Origin: Streptomyces clavuligerus | GTDB lineage: Bacteria; Actinomycetota; Actinomycetes; Streptomycetales; Streptomycetaceae | Reading direction: 5' to 3' | Length of the DNA stretch: 64,000 bases | Assembly (NCBI RefSeq): GCF_005519465.1 | Contig: NZ_CP027858.1 | Coordinates: forward strand, 1,178,001 to 1,242,000 | Shown: positions 53,381 through 60,707 of the stretch, one piece after another | How the letters are laid out: each line of letters opens with the position of its first letter | Numbering within the stretch: position 1 is the first letter of the stretch | Notes under the pieces: generated by a model | Seen by the model: the letters and a program-made list of their open reading frames with translations, nothing else | Database searches by the model: none | What the model was told of the DNA's origin: nothing | Position numbers and translations under genes: made by a program

Positions 53381-54207
53381 TGGAATTCCCTTCGAACATC
53401 ACTGATCAGGTCACGGGAGGACGCCGGGGACAGCGCGCCCGCCTGCAACTGATCGTAGGCCCTCTCCCACCGGTCAAGGAGACCGTCATCCCGTTCTAGG
53501 TACCCGCGACTTGCGGACTCCGTGTAACCAACGAGCGTTCGATCCTGCATGGTTAGCAGCACCGCAGGGAGCAGCAGGGGACGAAGGTGCCCAAGGGCGT
53601 ACGGGACAAGTTGAAGCGTCACGGACGGCAGGGTTGAGACGCTGACCAGATGATCCAGTTGGTTGGCCATCACGTCGCGCCCACCGACCACGCGGCGGAC
53701 GCAGCTTTCGTCTAGTACCGCGTACACGAGTGGGGCGTCACGGTGCCGGAGAAGCCGCTTCTGGCGCTTCGCCAAGAGCGCGACTCGCTCAGTGGCTAGC
53801 TCTGGCGTGATGCTGCCCCGCTCGACATCTGCCCGTGCCAATGCTCCGGCGTACCCGGGTGTCTGAAACACGCCCGGAATCACGCCAAGCTCAAACGTCC
53901 GTAGACGTACGGCTTTCATCTCGTGCTGTAGGTACTCCGGGAACCCCTCCAACAGCACTGTGTCTTGGATCGCTTGCCACATGACGTCGAACGTCGCACC
54001 TGTGCCAAGGGCAGCGTCAGCCGCCTGAGCGAAGTCACGGGATGGGGATCTGCGGCACGTTTCTACGGCGGAGATGTGTGTTCCCGAGTAGCCCATACGT
54101 TCGCCCAATTCATCCTGAATCCACCCTCGCGCCTCACGTGAGCTGCGGAGTTGCACAGCAAAGGCGGCCAAGGGTGACGACTTCGGATCTACTTCTCGTC
54201 GATACAT
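53377..54207 (-). CDS. XRE-family regulator with DUF5753 domain
   Basis: 276 residues. Helix-turn-helix at about 14-70 (LRSSREARGWIQDELGERMGYSGTHISAVETCRR) and a DUF5753 ligand/partner domain at about 90-265 (LRTFELGVIPGVFQTPGYAGAL, LLAKRQKRLLR, VYAVLDESCVRR, VTLQLVPYALG). The ATG at 54207 is preferred because GAGGGAG precedes it; a longer frame would begin at 54240. It is coupled to DUF397 downstream and divergent from the small-gene array. The pair is typical of Streptomyces developmental or niche regulators. Confidence 0.92.
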   Translation of the reverse strand: MYRREVDPKSSPLAAFAVQLRSSREARGWIQDELGERMGYSGTHISAVETCRRSPSRDFAQAADAALGTGATFDVMWQAIQDTVLLEGFPEYLQHEMKAVRLRTFELGVIPGVFQTPGYAGALARADVERGSITPELATERVALLAKRQKRLLRHRDAPLVYAVLDESCVRRVVGGRDVMANQLDHLVSVSTLPSVTLQLVPYALGHLRPLLLPAVLLTMQDRTLVGYTESASRGYLERDDGLLDRWERAYDQLQAGALSPASSRDLISDVRREFQ

Positions 54208-54311
54208 GCTCCCTCTTAAGTCCTCATGATCTTGGGACAAGTTGAAGACGTGCCAACTCTAGGTCACCCTGAATCCCCTTGGTAGCGATTCCGCTACGGA
54301 GAGGAGCGACC

Positions 54312-54722
54312 GTGCGTGCTGCACAAGATCCCTCAAGTTGCCTGCCACAGCAGCCCCGTTGTCCCGCCCGCGTCGACGGGGCTGTCCAGCTCCCGGAGGA
54401 GTGGTCCGTCCCGCCCGAGATCGTGTTGCCGGAGGGCGTGGCACGCGGCCCGTTCCGGCGCCCGTCGGCCGACACCATCGCACTCCTGCCGGAGCTGCTG
54501 GCCGACTACCGCGACCTGAGGTGGGGCGGCGCACTGGCCCGGGACACCGCCACGGGACGACTGGGGTTCGTCGTCGGCGACACCGATGACGGTCGCTTCA
54601 TCCTCCAGCCCTCCCGCGGGGGCCGCACCTGGACCGCACAACCCGACGACGTCACCCGGGCCACCCTGTCCGACAAGGTGGCCGAAAGGAACCAAGACCC
54701 TTTTCGGAGCATGCAGTCATGA
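54312..54722 (+). CDS. hypothetical protein in the small-gene array
   Basis: 136 residues, soluble. The second half (residues about 60-130) looks folded and beta-rich, with repeated Gly-Asp turns (LGFVVGDTDDGRFILQPSRGG, TWTAQPDDVTRATL). I do not recognise the family. The GTG at 54312 follows GGAGAGGAG. It is divergent from the XRE gene and overlaps the next small gene as ATGA. Confidence 0.65.
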   Translation: MRAAQDPSSCLPQQPRCPARVDGAVQLPEEWSVPPEIVLPEGVARGPFRRPSADTIALLPELLADYRDLRWGGALARDTATGRLGFVVGDTDDGRFILQPSRGGRTWTAQPDDVTRATLSDKVAERNQDPFRSMQS

Positions 54723-54832
54723 GATTTCTCCGATCGATAGGCGTCTCCCGCATCTTCGGCGGTAGCTGGATTTCTTGCGGGGTCCTGCTGGCTCTGCTGG
54801 TTATCGCCGACGCCGGGCAGGGGCCCATCTGA
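54719..54832 (+). CDS. 37-residue membrane peptide
   Basis: Starts with ATGA overlap on the preceding stop. Basic N-terminus (MRFLRSIGVSR) followed by one hydrophobic helix (SCGVLLALLVIADA). Too short for family assignment; the coupling is the main support for it being real. Confidence 0.5.
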   Translation: MRFLRSIGVSRIFGGSWISCGVLLALLVIADAGQGPI

Positions 54833-54836
54833 GACT

Positions 54837-54893
54837 CCTCTCAGCGGCGCGGAGATCACCCTCCCCGTGTGACCACTCCGCAGCGCTGAGAGG
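54837..54893 (+). terminator. hairpin after the 37-residue gene
   Basis: CCTCTCAGCG (54837-54846) pairs with CGCTGAGAGG (54884-54893); an inner GCGGAG/CTCCGC extends the stem. The following 226 bases to 55119 show no gene. Confidence 0.7.
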
Positions 54894-55119
54894 CCCCACC
54901 ACCGGGTTCATCGCCCATGGGTGGTGGCAGGGGTCCGGCCGCGCGGTATCCCCTCGAAACGCCGACCGGACCCCATCAAGCCCCTCTGGCCCGTCTCACC
55001 GGGCAGAGGGAAGAGGGAGCGCGCAACCCGCCTGCCGTGCTCCCTGGCCCCGGTCGTCCTCAGCCCCCGTAGGAACGGCCGGGGCCCCTTCCACACTCAC
55101 TGGAATCGAAAGGCTTTCC

Positions 55120-55248
55120 GTGCGACCCCGAAAGTCCAAGCTTTCCATAGCAATTGCCCTGGTGATCCTGTCTCTGGGATATCTCGCCGTGGGGATACTC
55201 GTCGCCGTGATTGCGCAGGAACTCGAAAACCTCTGTGTCCCCACCTGA
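55120..55248 (+). CDS. 42-residue single-helix membrane protein, paralogue A
   Basis: Basic start (RPRKSK), one hydrophobic helix (IAIALVILSLGYLAVGILVAV), acidic end and C-terminal VPT. The GTG at 55120 follows GAAAGG. It has the same length and layout as the gene at 55852-55980, which supports both as real. Function unknown. Confidence 0.6.
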   Translation: MRPRKSKLSIAIALVILSLGYLAVGILVAVIAQELENLCVPT

Positions 55249-55283
55249 CAAGGGCGGCCCCGCCGTTTCCGAAAGGAACACCC

Positions 55284-55523
55284 ATGTCGCTCCACGCCGA
55301 AGAAGCCCCTGAAGGACCCTGCGAACTGCGCATGATCCGGATCTACGACTGCGTGGTCCCCGAGCGCGTCATCGTCGTCGCCCGGGTCGCCTTCACCGTC
55401 TTCGCGAACACTCTGCGCGCCGGAAAAATGGACCACCTCATGGCATCCGACGAGGAGATGGCCGACGCGACGGAGCTGGTGAACTGGTTCCGCGAGTCGG
55501 GGTCCGACCCCGGCAACCTTTAG
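55284..55523 (+). CDS. 79-residue hypothetical protein
   Basis: Soluble, with a strand-rich first half (CELRMIRIYDCVVPERVIVVARVAF) and an acidic helical end (DEEMADATELVNWFRES). The ATG follows GAAAGGA, 35 bases after the first 42-residue gene. Family not recognised. Confidence 0.6.
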   Translation: MSLHAEEAPEGPCELRMIRIYDCVVPERVIVVARVAFTVFANTLRAGKMDHLMASDEEMADATELVNWFRESGSDPGNL

Positions 55524-55550
55524 CCGCAGGCAAACGCCACCGCCGTCCCT

Positions 55551-55582
55551 CCGCCCGCCATGGCCCAGACCATGGCGGGCGG
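55551..55582 (+). terminator. 13-base-stem hairpin after the 79-residue gene
   Basis: CCGCCCGCCATGG and its perfect complement with a six-base loop, 27 bases past the stop. Confidence 0.75.
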
Positions 55583-55694
55583 GACTCCCCCGTTCCGGCG
55601 GACGTCGGTCGAAACCACCGTTCGCCGACCGGCACGGAAGCTGCTCCCGGGGGACCTGACCGTCGTTCCGCCAGCACGTCCACGGAGGTTGACC

Positions 55695-55868
55695 ATGAGT
55701 CGGCCGTATGACCGAGGTCCGGAGTTCAATCCGCTCGACTTCGGACCCTGCGCCTGCCCCCGCCCCGACTGCAAGCTCAAGAAAAAGGCTCCCGTACTCA
55801 CCGCCCTGCGGGAGAAGACCCCTGCGGCCACCGCCCAGCCGGAGGAACCCGATGCACCGCCGCAGTAG
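55695..55868 (+). CDS. 57-residue Cys/Pro-rich hypothetical protein
   Basis: Short soluble protein with a CACPRPDCKLKKK cluster (three Cys, metal-site-like) and a Pro/Ala-rich tail. The ATG follows GGAGG. It overlaps the next small membrane gene by 17 bases. Family not recognised. Confidence 0.6.
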   Translation: MSRPYDRGPEFNPLDFGPCACPRPDCKLKKKAPVLTALREKTPAATAQPEEPDAPPQ

Positions 55869-55980
55869 GAAAGCCTCCCTGCTGGGATCCATCATGATTC
55901 TGTCGCTGTGGGCCATATCCGTGGGGATAATCGCCTCAGGAGTCGCCAGCGACCTCAAAACACTCCACCTCCCCACCTGA
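55852..55980 (+). CDS. 42-residue single-helix membrane protein, paralogue B
   Basis: Basic N-terminus (MHRRSRK), one hydrophobic helix (LGSIMILSLWAISVGIIASGV) and the end LPT. It aligns without gaps to the protein at 55120-55248 (LSL, VGI, L...PT shared). It is preceded in each case by a different small soluble gene, suggesting a repeated two-gene theme. Function unknown. Confidence 0.58.
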   Translation: MHRRSRKASLLGSIMILSLWAISVGIIASGVASDLKTLHLPT

Positions 55981-55986
55981 CAGAAG

Positions 55987-56026
55987 CCCCCCGCACCGGG
56001 GTGGGCCGTCTCCCCGTGGTGGGGGG
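55987..56026 (+). terminator. imperfect GC hairpin at end of the small-gene array
   Basis: CCCCCCGCACC can pair imperfectly with GGTGGGGGG further on, just after the last small gene. Weak by structure. The rest of 55981-56297 holds only the repeat at 56155. Confidence 0.4.
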
Positions 56027-56154
56027 TGCAGGGTCGTCCCCGGAAGGGACCGGCGGAGAATCACCCGCGTCCAGACATCGGACGTCCGGTCTGCCGGCCC
56101 TGAGGAGTCGAGCCCGGAGGCCCCCACCCCCGCACCCGACGGGTGACCCGAGCA

Positions 56155-56184
56155 AAACAAGCCCGTCCGGCGTTTGAGGACGGA
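56155..56184. repeat. dispersed Streptomyces intergenic repeat
   Basis: Contains AAGCCCGTCCGGCGTTTGAG followed by GACGG. I recall this unit as recurring in intergenic DNA of many Streptomyces genomes. It lies between the small-gene array and the convergent binding-protein gene. Confidence 0.55.
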
Positions 56185-56297
56185 CCCCGCACCCAACGGA
56201 AAACCTCACGCGCAAGCCGACGAACCCCCGCGCGGGCCCACCGGGCAAGCGGGGCTCCGGCGACACGGCGCGGAAGCACCGTGCCGCAGCGGAGTTG

Positions 56298-57338
56298 TCA
56301 GCGACGCAGTGACGTCAGGTACGCGGCGAACTTCTCCAGGCCGTCGACATTGCGGGGACCGCTGATGCCCTCGTTGTAGTGGAGGACGAAGAACTGGTTC
56401 TTCCGCACGGCGGGCAGCGCCCGGGTCCGGGGCGAGGTCCTCAGGAACTCGATCTTCTCCGAGGCGGGCTGGTCGCCGTAGTCCAGGATGATGATCACCT
56501 CGGGTGCGGAGCGGGTGACGGCCTCCCAGCCCACCTGGGTCCAGCGGGCGTCGAGGTCCGCGAAGACGTTCCGGCCGCCCGCCGACCTGATGATGTCGTG
56601 CGGCGGGACCTGGTTGCCCGCCGTGAACGGCTGGTCGGTGCCCGAGTCGTAGAGGAACACGGGCAGCGGCTCGCCTCCGGCGCGCGCGGTCTCCCGTTCG
56701 ACGGCGGCGACCCGCCGCTTGAGCCCGGCGACGACCTCGTCCGCCCGCTTCTCGACGCGGAAGATCCGCCCCAGCCGTTCCAGATCGGTGTAGAGGGCCT
56801 TGAACGGGGTGGCCCGCTCCGGGTGGCCCGGGTAGTTGAAGCAGCTCTCCGTGTGCAGGAAGCTCTGGATGCCGAGCTTGTCCAGGATCGCGGGCGTGAT
56901 GCCGCGCTGGTCGCTGAAGCCCGAGTTCCAGCCCGCGACCACGAGGTCCGCCCGGTGCGAGACGACGACCTCCTTGTTCAGCAGATCGTCGCTGAGCTTG
57001 CGGACCTTCGCGTACTCCTTCGCCCAGGGCGACGTCCGCACCGATGGGTTCGCCGGGGGCATGACATACCCCAGGACGTGGTCGGTGAGGCCGAGGCTGA
57101 AGAGCTTGTCCGCGCTGCCGCCCTCGTACGCGACGGCGCGCCGCGGAACGGTGTACGGGACGGGCTCGCCGCAGCGCTTGACGGTGACCCGCTTCTCCTC
57201 CTCCGCGCCGGAGGTGACATCGGCGCCGCAGCCGGCGACCGCGAGGGTGGCGGCGAGGGCGGTGAGAGCGGTGAGGGTACGGGAGCGGCGGTGGAGGCCG
57301 GGGCGGGGACGGCGTGGGGCCGGGGCGGTCGGGGACAC
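56298..57338 (-). CDS. ABC-transporter metallophore-binding lipoprotein (FecB/FhuD type)
   Basis: 346 residues: long basic leader, hydrophobic core LTALTALAATLAV and lipobox VAGC with Cys near residue 37, so anchored outside the membrane. The mature part is a class III substrate-binding protein (AVAYEGGSADKLFSLGL, ADLVVAGWNSG, SAPEVIIILDYGD, NVDGLEKFAAYL). The GTG at 57338 follows GAGGAGAG. It is the last gene of the operon with permease, ATPase and the SbnA-like enzyme. It probably captures the metal-loaded ligand. This binding-protein branch serves siderophores, haem, cobalamin and other metallophores, so the ligand is not fixed by sequence. Confidence 0.88.
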   Translation of the reverse strand: MSPTAPAPRRPRPGLHRRSRTLTALTALAATLAVAGCGADVTSGAEEEKRVTVKRCGEPVPYTVPRRAVAYEGGSADKLFSLGLTDHVLGYVMPPANPSVRTSPWAKEYAKVRKLSDDLLNKEVVVSHRADLVVAGWNSGFSDQRGITPAILDKLGIQSFLHTESCFNYPGHPERATPFKALYTDLERLGRIFRVEKRADEVVAGLKRRVAAVERETARAGGEPLPVFLYDSGTDQPFTAGNQVPPHDIIRSAGGRNVFADLDARWTQVGWEAVTRSAPEVIIILDYGDQPASEKIEFLRTSPRTRALPAVRKNQFFVLHYNEGISGPRNVDGLEKFAAYLTSLRR

Positions 57339-57371
57339 GTTCGGACTCTCCTCACAGGGTGGTGCGGTGGT

Positions 57372-58208
57372 TCAGGACCGGGGGCCGAGATCATGGAGCA
57401 ACTGGGGTGCTCCGGTGGCGGGGTGGCGTACGACGGTGGCCGTCACCCCGAAGACGTCCCACAGGAGACCGGGGGTGAGGACGTCGGACGGCGTGCCCTG
57501 GGCGACGAGCCGTCCCTCGCTGAGGACGGCCAGCCGGTCGCACACGGCGGCGGCCAGATTGAGGTCGTGGAGGACGACGAGAACCGTCAGAAAGGACTGT
57601 TCGCGCAGCAGCCTCAGCAACCTGATCTGATGCCGGATGTCCAGGTGGTTGGTCGGCTCGTCGAGGACGAGCACCCGGGGCTCCTGGGCCAGGGCCCGGG
57701 CGATGAGGACGCGCTGCCGCTCGCCGCCGGAGAGGCCGAGCACGCCCCGTCCGGCGAGATGGCGCACGTCCAGCAGGTCCATCACCCGCTCCAGGAGATC
57801 CTGTTCGGCGGCGGGGCCCCGGGACCGGTGGGCCCGCCGGTGCGGGGCGCGGCCGAGCGCGATCAGCTCCTCGACGGTGAAGTCCAGGTCGACGGCGGGG
57901 TCCTGGGTGAGCGCGGCGACCGTCCGGGCGCTCCGCCGCGGTGGCAGCGCGAGCAGGTCGGTGCCGTCGACGCGGACGGCCCCGGTGGTGGGCCGCAGCG
58001 CCCGGTAGACACAGCGGAGGGCGGTGGACTTGCCGCTGCCGTTGGGGCCGACCAGGCCGACGACCTCTCCGGCCCCCGCCCGCAGCGACAGCTCGCGGAC
58101 GAGGGCGCGGCCCCGGACGGTGACACCGAGGCGGTCGAGTGTCAGCTCCGCACCCGGTGGGGGGTCTTCGGTCACGAGGTCTTCGGATACCGGGTCTTCG
58201 GGCGTCAT
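57372..58208 (-). CDS. ABC-transporter ATPase, metallophore uptake
   Basis: 278-residue FepC/FecE-type ATPase. Walker A GPNGSGKST near residue 55, Q-loop in ALTQDPA, signature LSGGERQR, Walker B VLVLDEPTNHLD and H-loop VLHDLN are all intact. The first 20 residues are an acidic, repetitive extension. The ATG at 58208 is chosen for GGAGG eight bases upstream; the ATG at 58229 would overlap the permease gene. The start lies one base after the permease stop, so translation is coupled. The gene is the energy-coupling part of the importer. Confidence 0.93.
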   Translation of the reverse strand: MTPEDPVSEDLVTEDPPPGAELTLDRLGVTVRGRALVRELSLRAGAGEVVGLVGPNGSGKSTALRCVYRALRPTTGAVRVDGTDLLALPPRRSARTVAALTQDPAVDLDFTVEELIALGRAPHRRAHRSRGPAAEQDLLERVMDLLDVRHLAGRGVLGLSGGERQRVLIARALAQEPRVLVLDEPTNHLDIRHQIRLLRLLREQSFLTVLVVLHDLNLAAAVCDRLAVLSEGRLVAQGTPSDVLTPGLLWDVFGVTATVVRHPATGAPQLLHDLGPRS

Positions 58209-58209
58209 G

Positions 58210-59400
58210 TCAGTGTCCTCCGAACGCATAGGTCCCGCGGCGCATGAGGGCGATGAAGACGGGCACGCCGATCAGGGCGGTGATGACACCGAGGGGCAGT
58301 TCGCGCGGGGCCGCCAGGGTGCGGGCCAGCAGATCGGCCCAGACCATGAAGAGGGCCCCGGCCAGGGGCGCGATCAGCAGCACCCGGGCGTGCACGGCGC
58401 CGACGAGCAGCCGGGTCACATGCGGCACCACCAGGCCGACGAAGCTGATGGCCCCGCTGGCGGCGACCGTCACCCCGGTGATCAGGGAGGCGAGGAGGAG
58501 CAGTCGGCGGCGGTAGGCGTCCGGGGCGACGCCGAGGCTGGCGGCGGTCTCGTCCCCGAGGGCCAGGACGTCCAGGCCCTGGCCCATGCGGTGGAGGACG
58601 GCGACTCCCGCCGCCACGACCACCGCGACGACGGGGAGGGCGCTCCAGCTCGCGGCGCCGAAGCCGCCCATCGTCCAGTACAGCACCGTGCTGGTGGATT
58701 CGCTGTCGGGCGCGAGATACACGATGAGGCTCATGACGGCCTGGAGGCCGAAGGAGACCGTGACCCCGGTGAGGACCAGCCGCAGCGGGGAGAGGCCGCC
58801 GCCGCGGACCGCCGCGAGATGGACGAGGACGGCGGAGAGCAGCGCCCCGGCGAAGGCGCCCGCGGACATGGCGTGGAGGCCGAGCCCGGCGAGCCCTCCG
58901 GTGACGGTGACGCTCACCGCGCCGACGGAGGCCCCGGAGGAGATGCCCAGGACGAAGGGGTCGGCGAGGGCGTTGCGCACCAGGGCCTGCACGGCGACGC
59001 CCACGGCGCTGAGACCGGCGCCGACGAGGGCGGCGAGCAGCACGCGCGGGGTGCGGATCTCCCAGATGATCTGGTACTCCGGCACATCGGCGGCGGGGAC
59101 GACGCCTCCGGTGAGGGCGGCCCACAGATGGCGGGCGGTGTCACCGGGGCCGATGGCGGCGGGGCCGAGGCCGATGGCGAGGAGGACGGAGAGGGCGAGG
59201 GCGGCGCAGAGTCCGGCGGCGAGGACGGTGACCGCCGCCGGGCCCGCCGCGATCCGGGAGGCGTGCGGCGCGGTTCCCCGTTCCGGCGGTGCGTCGTTCG
59301 TCCGGGAGTCCTGAGCCTGCTGGGCCTGATGAGTCTGCTGAATCTGCTGAATCTGCTGGGTCTGCTGAATCCGGTGGGTCTTTCGGGTCCGCTGGGGCAT
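58210..59400 (-). CDS. FecCD-type permease, metallophore uptake
   Basis: 396 residues, ten or so membrane helices. Family hallmarks are RTPRVLLAALVGAGLSAVGVAVQALVRNALADPFVLGISSGA near residue 110 and, at the end, ISFVGLVVPHVTRLLVG and ELPLGVITALIGVPVFIAL. It is a single FecCD protein, so it probably works as a homodimer. The N-terminal 30 residues are an unusual Gln/Thr/Ile repeat (IQQTQQIQQIQQ type) encoded by tandem CAG-rich triplets. It starts 12 bases after the SbnA-like gene. Confidence 0.92.
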   Translation of the reverse strand: MPQRTRKTHRIQQTQQIQQIQQTHQAQQAQDSRTNDAPPERGTAPHASRIAAGPAAVTVLAAGLCAALALSVLLAIGLGPAAIGPGDTARHLWAALTGGVVPAADVPEYQIIWEIRTPRVLLAALVGAGLSAVGVAVQALVRNALADPFVLGISSGASVGAVSVTVTGGLAGLGLHAMSAGAFAGALLSAVLVHLAAVRGGGLSPLRLVLTGVTVSFGLQAVMSLIVYLAPDSESTSTVLYWTMGGFGAASWSALPVVAVVVAAGVAVLHRMGQGLDVLALGDETAASLGVAPDAYRRRLLLLASLITGVTVAASGAISFVGLVVPHVTRLLVGAVHARVLLIAPLAGALFMVWADLLARTLAAPRELPLGVITALIGVPVFIALMRRGTYAFGGH

Positions 59401-59412
59401 GGGGCCGGCGGC

Positions 59413-60495
59413 TCAGAGGGGCCGGGAGGCCGTGGCGAGGTGGCGTTCCGCGGTGCCGTCGCCCTCCGGCGGGGCGCAGGCGCGGTTCCACTCCAGGCGG
59501 GTCCAGGGCATGACGAGGTCGTCGGGGCCCGCGGCCTCATGGGGGGCGTACGCCGGTGGGGGCACGGGGTCGGCGTCGGCGTCGGCGAAGGACGGGTCGC
59601 CGATGGGCGCGTCGGCGAAGACGGCGTCGACATAGCGGTGTCCGGTGTCGGGGGCGATGAACACCACGGTGCGGTCCGGGGCGAGGCCGCGTTCCCAGCG
59701 GGCGGCGAGATGGGCGGCGCCGGTGGAGAGTCCGGCGAAGACGGCGTGGTCGCGCAGGAGGGCCACGCTGCCCGCGCGGGCGGCGGTGAATCCGACCCAG
59801 TGGACGGTGTCGTAGAGGGTGTGGTCGACGTTCCCGAAGGGGATGGAGCTGCCGATCCCGGCGATGATGATCTCCGGGTCGGGCACCTGCTCGGCGCCGA
59901 AGGTCACGCTCCCGAACGGCTGGACGCCGACCAGCCGCACCCCGGACGTCCGCTCGCGCAGCCGCCGGGCGAGCCCGGCGGTGGACGCCCCCGAGCCGAC
60001 GCCCCCGACAAGGGTGAGGGGGCGCCCGCCGCAGCTCTCGTGGACGCGGTCGGCGACGGCCCGGTAGCCGAGGCAGTGGATGTCGTCGTGGTACTGGCGC
60101 ATCCAGTGGTACTCGGGGTGCTCGGCCAGGATCTCCCGGATCCGGGCGACCCGCCGCCGCTGGTCCAGCTTGAGATCGGGGGTGGGCTCCATCTGTTCCA
60201 GCCGGGCGCCGAGGATGCGCAGTTGGGCGCGGAGGGTCCGGTCGACCGTGGTGGAGCCGACGATGTGGCAGCGCAGGCCGTAGCGGTGGCAGGCGAGCGC
60301 GAGGGCGTGGGCGTAGATGCCGCTGCTGCTGTCGAGGAGGGTGTCCCCGGGGCGGACGGCCCCGGTGGACAGCAGATGTCTGACCGCCGCGAGGGCGGAG
60401 ACCACCTTCATCGTCTCGAAGCGCAGACAGACCACGCCGTCGTCGAGGCGGATCAGGTCCGGTCGGCCGATCGCCTCGGATATGTGCGGGTCCAC
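59413..60495 (-). CDS. SbnA-like PLP-dependent cysteine-synthase-family enzyme
   Basis: 360-residue fold-type II PLP enzyme. The PLP lysine is in RFETMKVVSALAAV near residue 30; SSSGIYAHALALA replaces the usual SSGNxGxALA; the phosphate loop is GGVGSGASTAGLARRL near residue 190; late APDTGHRYVDAVF matches PDxGxRY. SbnA and relatives join O-phospho-L-serine to an amino acid (first step of L-diaminopropionate or of opine-type chelators). No SbnB-like dehydrogenase is present here, so the C-N adduct itself may be used or further modified. The GTG at 60495 has AAGGAG eight bases away; a GTG at 60501 is possible. It heads the uptake operon, 88 bases downstream of the Zur-like site. Confidence 0.82.
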   Translation of the reverse strand: MDPHISEAIGRPDLIRLDDGVVCLRFETMKVVSALAAVRHLLSTGAVRPGDTLLDSSSGIYAHALALACHRYGLRCHIVGSTTVDRTLRAQLRILGARLEQMEPTPDLKLDQRRRVARIREILAEHPEYHWMRQYHDDIHCLGYRAVADRVHESCGGRPLTLVGGVGSGASTAGLARRLRERTSGVRLVGVQPFGSVTFGAEQVPDPEIIIAGIGSSIPFGNVDHTLYDTVHWVGFTAARAGSVALLRDHAVFAGLSTGAAHLAARWERGLAPDRTVVFIAPDTGHRYVDAVFADAPIGDPSFADADADPVPPPAYAPHEAAGPDDLVMPWTRLEWNRACAPPEGDGTAERHLATASRPL

Positions 60496-60582
60496 GGGCA
60501 CGTCTCCTTGTCCGGGCGCGGGCAGGGGGGATCGGCCCCCGCTGCCGTCGAACGCCCCAGGGTGGATGGGACGGCCACCATC

Positions 60583-60604
60583 TAACGATAATCATTTTCA
60601 TTTA
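60583..60604. promoter_or_regulatory. Zur-box-like palindrome 2
   Basis: GATAATCATTTTC core with TAAC and ATTTA flanks, matching site 1 except at a few positions. It lies in front of the SbnA-like/uptake operon, in the typical promoter distance. With the first site it brackets the export, synthesis and uptake genes. Confidence 0.75.
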
Positions 60605-60645
60605 GCCAGTCCGAGGTCCCGGACGCGGACGTGACGTGGGCAACA

Positions 60646-60674
60646 CGAAGGCCCCTCACCAGGAGGGGCCTTCG
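60646..60674. terminator. hairpin terminator of the BLIP-like gene
   Basis: CGAAGGCCCCTC and its perfect complement with a five-base loop, 34 bases past the stop of the minus-strand gene. Confidence 0.8.
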
Positions 60675-60707
60675 GGACGGACACCCGGACCGGGCGGCGG
60701 GCCGGAC

